Shown piece by piece: positions 43,075 to 47,878 of a stretch of 47,878 bases of DNA. The notes beneath the pieces are model-generated. The model was not told the DNA's origin and searched no databases. It was given only the letters and a program-made list of their open reading frames with translations. Source of the DNA: Candidatus Accumulibacter conexus (GTDB lineage: Bacteria > Pseudomonadota > Gammaproteobacteria > Burkholderiales > Rhodocyclaceae); assembly GCA_017592775.1 (NCBI GenBank), contig JAGFNJ010000041.1:1-47878 (forward strand), written 5' to 3'. Position numbers and translations under genes: made by a program. Position 1 is the stretch's first letter. The number at the start of each line of letters is the position of its first letter.

Positions 43075-44378
43075 TGCTCGTTCTGCGCATCGACTTTCTG
43101 AATGGCGTATACCACGCGGCCGACCCGACGGCACATCGCCAATCGGAGTGGCCGCCGCACCCCGATCGGCTGTTCCAGGCGCTGGTTGCTGCCGCCTACG
43201 GTTCCGGCATCAGCCCGGAGCCGCTGCGGGCGCTCGAGGGGGCGGCGCCGGAACTGGTCTTTGCCGCTGCCGAAGCGGCCGTCTCGGGTTCGCTCTACCC
43301 GCCGGCGACATGGCTGGAGCGACCGACTGGCGAGCCGTGGAAGCGCACCAACGTCATCAAGCACGATCCGGTGCGAGTCGGCATCAGCGATCCGGTCTAC
43401 CTGATCTGGCGCGACGTGCCGGACACGCTGCAGCCCGCTCTGGCGGCCATCGCTGCCGGAGTCAGCCACCTTGGTCGGGCGAAGACGCCGGTCGTCGTTG
43501 CCCTGGCCGATGAGGTTCCCGAGCTGCCGCATCGTTTGCTGCCGTCGCCGACCGGCGAGTCGCTGCTGCGCGTGCCGCAGGCAGGTCGGCTGGCCGAACT
43601 CGATGCCGCCTTCGCTGCCGGACGACGCGCCGGCATTGCCGACATGGTGGGCTATACCGACGCGGTCGACCGGGTGGCGCCGTCACCGTGGGGTGAACTC
43701 CTCGCCCTGCGCCCGCACCGGCTGCTCGACAGCCGGCGCGCGGCGCAGTGGGCAGGCGCATTGCGGGCCGCCGTCCTCAGCCTCGCGGGTGACGCGGCTT
43801 CGCCCCTGCTGCACGGCCACGGCGGCGATCACGCCGCCTGGGCAGTCATCCCCGACGTTGGCCACGCGCACGCCCGCGGTCACGTGCTCGGCCTCGGTCT
43901 GTGGCTGCCGCGCGCGATCGACGCCGATGCGCGCGCCGATTGTCTGTTGCCACTGCTGCAGGTGCAGCAAGTGCGCGTCGGGCACCTGGCTGTCGACCTG
44001 TCCGTCGTCGCGGCGCGGCAGCAGGTGCCGCAGGGACTGGCGCGCGCGACCTGGTCGCGGCCGGCACGCACCTGGGCGTCGGTGACGCCGGTCGTTCTCG
44101 ACCGGCATCCGAAACGCGGCGAGAGCGTCGAAGACCTCGTCGCCGACTCGCTCGAACTCGCCGGTTACCCGCGTCCGCTGGACGTCGCCGTCGGGCAGCG
44201 GTCGATCTTCCGCGGCGTCGCGGCGGCGCACGAGTTCACGCCTCGCGGTCACGGGCGCTGGACGCACGTGGCGTTGACGTTCGCGCGGCGGGTCGCCGGG
44301 CCGATGCTCGTCGGCAAGGAGCGCCACTTCAGCATGGGCTTGCTGCGCCCGGCCGACGACCGGGGTGTGCCCGCGTGA
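43074..44378 (+). CDS. csb2: Type I-U (I-G) CRISPR protein Csb2 (Cas5-Cas6 fusion type)
   Basis: A 434-residue protein of the Csb2 (GSU0054) family, in which Cas5-like and Cas6-like RAMP halves are fused; the Cas6 part is expected to process pre-crRNA. The N-terminus LVLRIDFLNGVYHAADPTAH with PPHPDRLFQALVAAAYGSGI is typical (start strand plus the WPPHPDRLF motif). SLYPPATWLERPT and the C-terminal RGVAAAHEFTPRGHGRWTHV and VGKERHFSMGLLRP also fit, with a His in the latter a candidate catalytic residue. It overlaps both neighbours by one base, so the effector genes are translationally coupled. Confidence 0.9.
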   Translation: MLVLRIDFLNGVYHAADPTAHRQSEWPPHPDRLFQALVAAAYGSGISPEPLRALEGAAPELVFAAAEAAVSGSLYPPATWLERPTGEPWKRTNVIKHDPVRVGISDPVYLIWRDVPDTLQPALAAIAAGVSHLGRAKTPVVVALADEVPELPHRLLPSPTGESLLRVPQAGRLAELDAAFAAGRRAGIADMVGYTDAVDRVAPSPWGELLALRPHRLLDSRRAAQWAGALRAAVLSLAGDAASPLLHGHGGDHAAWAVIPDVGHAHARGHVLGLGLWLPRAIDADARADCLLPLLQVQQVRVGHLAVDLSVVAARQQVPQGLARATWSRPARTWASVTPVVLDRHPKRGESVEDLVADSLELAGYPRPLDVAVGQRSIFRGVAAAHEFTPRGHGRWTHVALTFARRVAGPMLVGKERHFSMGLLRPADDRGVPA

Positions 44379-46759
44379 TGCCGCCAGATTTTCCCACCTG
44401 GTATGCGGAACGGCACGGCTACCAGCCGTTTCCCTGGCAGGCGGCGCTGGCCGCGCGCATCGCCGCCGGCGACTGGCCCGACGCGCTCGATCCGCCGACC
44501 GGCAGCGGCAAGACGGCGGTGATCGACGTCTGGTTGTGGGCGCGCCTGCGTCGGCTGGCGGTCCCCAGGAGGCTGGTCTATGTGATCGACCGCCGTCTGG
44601 TGGTCGACGGCGTCAGCGACTACGCCCGTGCGCTCGCCGACAGCCTCGCCACCGAGCAGCGGCCGGCGGTCATCACCATGCGCGGCGGAATGAGCATCGA
44701 CGAAAGCTGGCTCGCGGACCCGCTGCGACCGGCGATCATCGTCTCCACCGTCGATCAGGCAGGCTCGAGACTGCTCTTCAGCGGTTACGGCATCAGCCCT
44801 CGGGCGGCGCCGATTCACGCCGGGTTGCTCGGAAACGATGCGCTCTTCGTCGTCGATGAGGTTCATATCGTGCAGCCGTTGCTGCAGACGCTGGACAGCG
44901 TCGCGGGCCAGCGCGGCAACGCCATACCGCTGCCGTGGCGCGTGTTGCCGATGTCGGCGACGTGGAGCGGGCCGCGCGTCCACGGCCTGAGCGACGCCGA
45001 TTGGCAGCATCCGCTGCTGGCGCGCCGGCTCAGCGCCGCCAAACCGGCCGTGCTGCGCCATCTGCCGGCCGAGACCGACCTCGCGCACGCGCTGGCCGCC
45101 GAAGCCCGGCGCCTGCGGCGGGAAGGCGCGGCGGTGGTGGCCGTCGTGTGCAACCGGGTCGACCATGCGCGGGCGGTGTTCGCTCATCTCTCTGGCGATG
45201 GCGAAGCGGTTCTCCTGACCGGCCGCATCCGGCCATACGACCGGGCGCGCCTGAGCGCCGAGTACCTGCCGCGGATGGCGGTCGGCAGCCGCGGTCGGCG
45301 GGCGCCGCTGTTCGTCGTCGCGACGCAGACGATCGAGGTCGGCGCCGACCTCGACATGGATGCCCTCGTCAGCGAGTGTGCATCGCTGTCGGCGCTGCGA
45401 CAGCGCTGCGGGCGCCTCAACCGCCTCGGCGAACTGGCGAGTGCGCCCGCGGTGATCGTCCATCGGGAGCCGCCGGGCAAGTCCGATCCGGTCTACGGCG
45501 AGGAAATCGAGCGGGCGTGGAAATGGTTGAATCTGGTCGGCAGCGGCAAACCGGCGACGGTCGATTTCGGGATTGGCGCCATGGACCGCGCGCTGGCGGA
45601 ACGGCCGCCACCGGCAGAGGACCGGCAGGTGGCGCCGCTGCTGTTGCCGGCGCACGTGAACCTGCTGGCGCAAACCTCGGTCCGCCACGGGATCGATGTC
45701 GCTCCCTGGCTGCACGGCTGGCGCAGCGGGTCGGCCGACGTCCATCTGTGCTGGCGGGCCGACTGGTCGCAGGATGCGGTGCTTGCCGCTCCGCCGGCAG
45801 AGCACGAACTGTTGGCGGTGCCGCTGTATGCCTTCCGGCGCTGGAGCGCGGCGGTCGCCGATGTCGAAGGCGGCGAGCCGGTCGGACGCGAGCACCTGCA
45901 CCGGCAGCAATGCATGCGCTGGGACGGCGAGGAACCGGCGCTGATCGCCAGCGACGAGGCGCGGCCCGGCGATACCCTGGTGCTGCCGGCGGACGCCGGT
46001 GGCTGCGACCCCTATGGCTGGGCGCCGACCTCGCGGGCGATGGTCAGCGATGTCGGCGATACGGTGCGCCGCGTCCGCCTGCATCCGCAGGTGCATACCG
46101 AACTGGCCGGCGAGATTGACGCGCTGCTGGCGGACGACGACGCGACCGATGCCGACTGGCGGGAGCTGGCACGCCGCAGCGGCGTCCTCGACGGCGAACC
46201 GGGTCGCGTCCTGGCCTATCCGGGCGGCTGCGTCGTCCTGCGCGCGTCCGAATGGAGCAGTGAGAGCGGCTTGCGCGCGGTCCCGCTGGCGCAACACCAG
46301 CAGGCGGTGAGCACGCGCGCCGCCGCGCTTGCCGCCGGCAGCGGGCTCGCCGATGAGCTGGTCGACGCCCTGCGCCGCGCCGGTGCGGGTCACGACACCG
46401 GCAAGCAGGATCGCCGCTGGCAGGCGATGGTGGGTGGCGACGGTTCGCTGCTGCTGGCCAAGGGCCCCGGCAGCGACAGCCGCTGGCTGACGCTGCCGCG
46501 CGGCTGGCGGCACGAGATGGCATCGGCCGTGCACCAGAAGAACCCGCTGGTGCGTCACTTGGTCGGCACGCACCACGGTCATGGGCGGCCGTTGCTGCCG
46601 GCGGCGCCGGACATCGGCCTCTGGCGGCGACTCGGCGACTGGGCCGAGGAAGCCGGCGAGCTGCAGCGCAGCTACGGCGCCTGGGGACTCGCCTATCTCG
46701 AAGCGCTGCTGCGGCTTGCCGACTGGGCGGTGAGCGCCGAGGAGCAGGCATGGAACTGA
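44378..46759 (+). CDS. cas3: CRISPR helicase-nuclease Cas3, type I-U with C-terminal HD domain
   Basis: A 793-residue protein. The helicase comes first: Walker A PPTGSGKT (about residues 39-46), the DExH box VVDEVHIVQP (about 158-167), SAT motif LPMSATW, and motif VI QRCGRLNRLGE. The HD nuclease follows at the C-terminus (HQQAVSTRAAALAAGSGLAD, then AGAGHDTGKQDRRWQ near 670, and VRHLVGTHHGHGRP with further His residues), ending ADWAVSAEEQ. Helicase-then-HD is the reverse of most type I Cas3 proteins but is characteristic of the I-U group. It should unwind and degrade DNA recruited by the Csb complex. It overlaps csb2 by one base and csb3 by 10 bases. Confidence 0.92.
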   Translation: MPPDFPTWYAERHGYQPFPWQAALAARIAAGDWPDALDPPTGSGKTAVIDVWLWARLRRLAVPRRLVYVIDRRLVVDGVSDYARALADSLATEQRPAVITMRGGMSIDESWLADPLRPAIIVSTVDQAGSRLLFSGYGISPRAAPIHAGLLGNDALFVVDEVHIVQPLLQTLDSVAGQRGNAIPLPWRVLPMSATWSGPRVHGLSDADWQHPLLARRLSAAKPAVLRHLPAETDLAHALAAEARRLRREGAAVVAVVCNRVDHARAVFAHLSGDGEAVLLTGRIRPYDRARLSAEYLPRMAVGSRGRRAPLFVVATQTIEVGADLDMDALVSECASLSALRQRCGRLNRLGELASAPAVIVHREPPGKSDPVYGEEIERAWKWLNLVGSGKPATVDFGIGAMDRALAERPPPAEDRQVAPLLLPAHVNLLAQTSVRHGIDVAPWLHGWRSGSADVHLCWRADWSQDAVLAAPPAEHELLAVPLYAFRRWSAAVADVEGGEPVGREHLHRQQCMRWDGEEPALIASDEARPGDTLVLPADAGGCDPYGWAPTSRAMVSDVGDTVRRVRLHPQVHTELAGEIDALLADDDATDADWRELARRSGVLDGEPGRVLAYPGGCVVLRASEWSSESGLRAVPLAQHQQAVSTRAAALAAGSGLADELVDALRRAGAGHDTGKQDRRWQAMVGGDGSLLLAKGPGSDSRWLTLPRGWRHEMASAVHQKNPLVRHLVGTHHGHGRPLLPAAPDIGLWRRLGDWAEEAGELQRSYGAWGLAYLEALLRLADWAVSAEEQAWN

Positions 46760-47613
46760 GCGCCCTGCGCGCCAACAACCCAGTCGCGGTGATGGCTGCC
46801 TATGGCGCCCTGCGGCTGCTGCCTGGCGCCAGGCTGCGCTGGGCAGGACCACATCCCGAGTTGGAGTGGCACGCAGACGTCATCGATTCTCTCGCCGCGC
46901 GCCTGCCCGATCGCCCGCAGTCGCCGGAACTCGGTCTCATCGACGACCCGCGGCAGATCGACGGCGCCGAACACTACCGGCAGTTGGCGAACCGGATGCC
47001 GGGCGAGTGGCTGCTGGCCTACGCTGCCGAGACGGCGGCAGGACTGCGACCGACCGGTCTGCGGCTGCTCGGTGGAAAGCATCTGTTCATCAGCAATGCG
47101 CGCGAAGTCATCGCCGCGCTGCAGCGGCACGACGTTCGCGGCAAGCTGGCGGAGGCCCTTCTCGGCCCCTGGCGCTACGAGGACAAGGGGCTGCAGGCCT
47201 GGGGCTGGGATGCGGCGGCGCGGATCGATGCGGCCGCATCGGCGAAGGCGGTGACTGCGGCGCCCAAGTTCGGTGTCCTCGGCGCCTATTGGCTGGCCTG
47301 GGAGTCACTGCCGTTCTGGCCGCTGGTCAACGGTCGAACGGTCGGCATGGACCGCCGCCACTGGGTCTACCCGACTTGCGCCGTATGGCTCGGCGCCGAC
47401 GGCCTGCGTGCGCTGATCCTCGCCGCGGGCGAACTCGACGCGCGCGAGGCGAGGGCGCTCGGCGTTCGCCTTTGGCGCTGCGAGCGAATCGGCAGCAGCG
47501 ACTACGGCGGCGTGCTGGGATGGGCGACACCGCTGGTTGCGCGAACCGGTAGCGAGCGGCGAAATCCCGCGGGGTCCGCGCGCAGCGCAAGCCGTGGAAT
47601 ATTGATCGTTTGA
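46750..47613 (+). CDS. csb3: Type I-U CRISPR protein Csb3/Csx14-type (Cas8-like subunit)
   Basis: A 287-residue protein encoded last in the cassette and starting inside the end of cas3. It opens ALRANNPVAVMAAYGALRLL and has LLGGKHLFISNAREVIAALQ, WRYEDKGLQAWGWDAAARID and FGVLGAYWLAWESLPFWPLV. These resemble the short large-subunit-like proteins named Csb3 or Csx14 in I-U systems that lack the long Csx17 (Cas8u2). The family call comes mainly from gene order (csb1-csb2-cas3-csb3) plus this pattern, so it is less certain than its neighbours. It would provide the PAM-sensing large subunit role. The last 20 residues are Ser/Arg-rich. Confidence 0.75.
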   Translation: MELSALRANNPVAVMAAYGALRLLPGARLRWAGPHPELEWHADVIDSLAARLPDRPQSPELGLIDDPRQIDGAEHYRQLANRMPGEWLLAYAAETAAGLRPTGLRLLGGKHLFISNAREVIAALQRHDVRGKLAEALLGPWRYEDKGLQAWGWDAAARIDAAASAKAVTAAPKFGVLGAYWLAWESLPFWPLVNGRTVGMDRRHWVYPTCAVWLGADGLRALILAAGELDAREARALGVRLWRCERIGSSDYGGVLGWATPLVARTGSERRNPAGSARSASRGILIV

Positions 47614-47714
47614 GGCGGAGAATGAGTGCCGGCAAGCACGGTCGACCGCGTTGCTCGGACAGGTTCGCGCACGGTGCGGGAAATTGAGCATTGAATCAGA
47701 CGGCTGCCGCCGAG

Positions 47715-47752
47715 CAGCCGCATCCTGCCCTTCGGGGCAGGCTTCGTTGAAC
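47715..47752 (+). repeat. Single CRISPR-repeat-like hairpin downstream of cas genes
   Basis: Contains a perfect 7-bp stem with a TTCG loop (CCTGCCC 47724-47730, GGGCAGG 47735-47741) and ends TTCGTTGAAC, resembling type I repeats with a central stem and a TTGAAC-type 3' end. Only one copy is visible before the window ends. It could instead be a terminator hairpin (no T-run) or a REP-like element. Confidence 0.35.
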
Positions 47753-47834
47753 CTAAAAACCGCAGTTGCCAGCGTGCAAACCGGCTGAACCTCAGGCAAT
47801 GTGTGGCTTGTTGACGGACGATAGAGGTCACCAA

Positions 47835-47878
47835 ATGGGTGAGGCGAAACGGAAGCTGGAGAAGCACAAAGAAATGGT
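47835..47878 (+). CDS. Start of a gene cut off by the window edge
   Basis: Fourteen codons are visible, reading MGEAKRKLEKHKEM, after AGAGG about 8 bases upstream of the ATG. MGEAKRR-like openings occur in assorted small soluble proteins, so the family cannot be told. It does not look like the start of Cas4-Cas1 or Cas2, the genes expected next in a complete I-U locus. Confidence 0.4.
   Translation, partial: MGEAKRKLEKHKEM

Noticed and set aside
40726-43134. 802-codon minus-strand frame spanning the gap before the cas genes
   Set aside because: Covers csb1 and the 3' end of the FemAB-like gene in antisense; Arg/Ala/Gly-rich shadow, so it does not fill the gap at 41437-41997.
44249-46852. 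867-codon open frame on the minus strand
   Set aside because: Antisense to cas3, which carries full helicase and HD motifs.

Overview
The window is GC-rich bacterial chromosome with dense, mostly overlapping genes. The block hfq-hflX-hflK-hflC-DUF2065-hisZ-purA is the usual betaproteobacterial arrangement. Together with a phasin-like gene and a large phosphate-transport locus, it suggests a Rhodocyclales-type betaproteobacterium, plausibly a Candidatus Accumulibacter relative. That assignment rests on gene order and protein style only.

Layout. 0.2-8.7 kb: housekeeping operon, an unrecognised protein and a phasin-like protein. 8.76-8.84 kb: an apparent N-terminal gene fragment that runs into the next block. 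8.8-18.8 kb: a lipid and glycolipid block. It holds ugd, a GT28 glycosyltransferase and psd on the minus strand, a membrane-anchored class III aminotransferase, an Mpo1-like membrane protein, two GT4 glycosyltransferases and a PlcP/LpxH-type metallophosphoesterase. 18.9-30.6 kb: a long minus-strand run reading EAL-CBS-GGDEF protein, HAD protein, pstS, pstC, pstA, pstB, a second pstS, a Fic-like protein, an MgtE_N-CorA-like protein and a divergent pyruvate kinase. Divergent from it (30.9-32.1 kb) are an OlsB-like acyltransferase and SixA. 32.2-38.5 kb: an OmpA-like lipoprotein and MarR regulator, divergent from two cation:proton antiporters, an amidotransferase remnant, a YbdK-type ligase and a beta-lactamase-fold protein without its catalytic residues. 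38.7-41.4 kb: a tandem FemAB-like acetyltransferase and a small unknown protein. 42.0-47.6 kb: a type I-U (I-G) CRISPR effector cassette csb1-csb2-cas3-csb3, with no adaptation genes inside the window.

How it fits together. Direct repeats of GTCA spaced exactly 11 bp, the geometry of a PhoB box, lie in four intergenic regions. They point at the aminotransferase, the Mpo1-like gene, both GT4 glycosyltransferases, the EAL-CBS-GGDEF/pst run and the OlsB-like gene. I infer one phosphate-starvation regulon. PlcP would remove phospholipid head groups, the glycosyltransferases would rebuild the diacylglycerol as glycolipid or glucuronolipid using Ugd product, the OlsB-like enzyme would contribute phosphorus-free acylated amino lipid, and Pst would scavenge phosphate. 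The aminotransferase, second psd and Mpo1-like protein have no assigned place in known remodelling pathways and are the best candidates for something undescribed.
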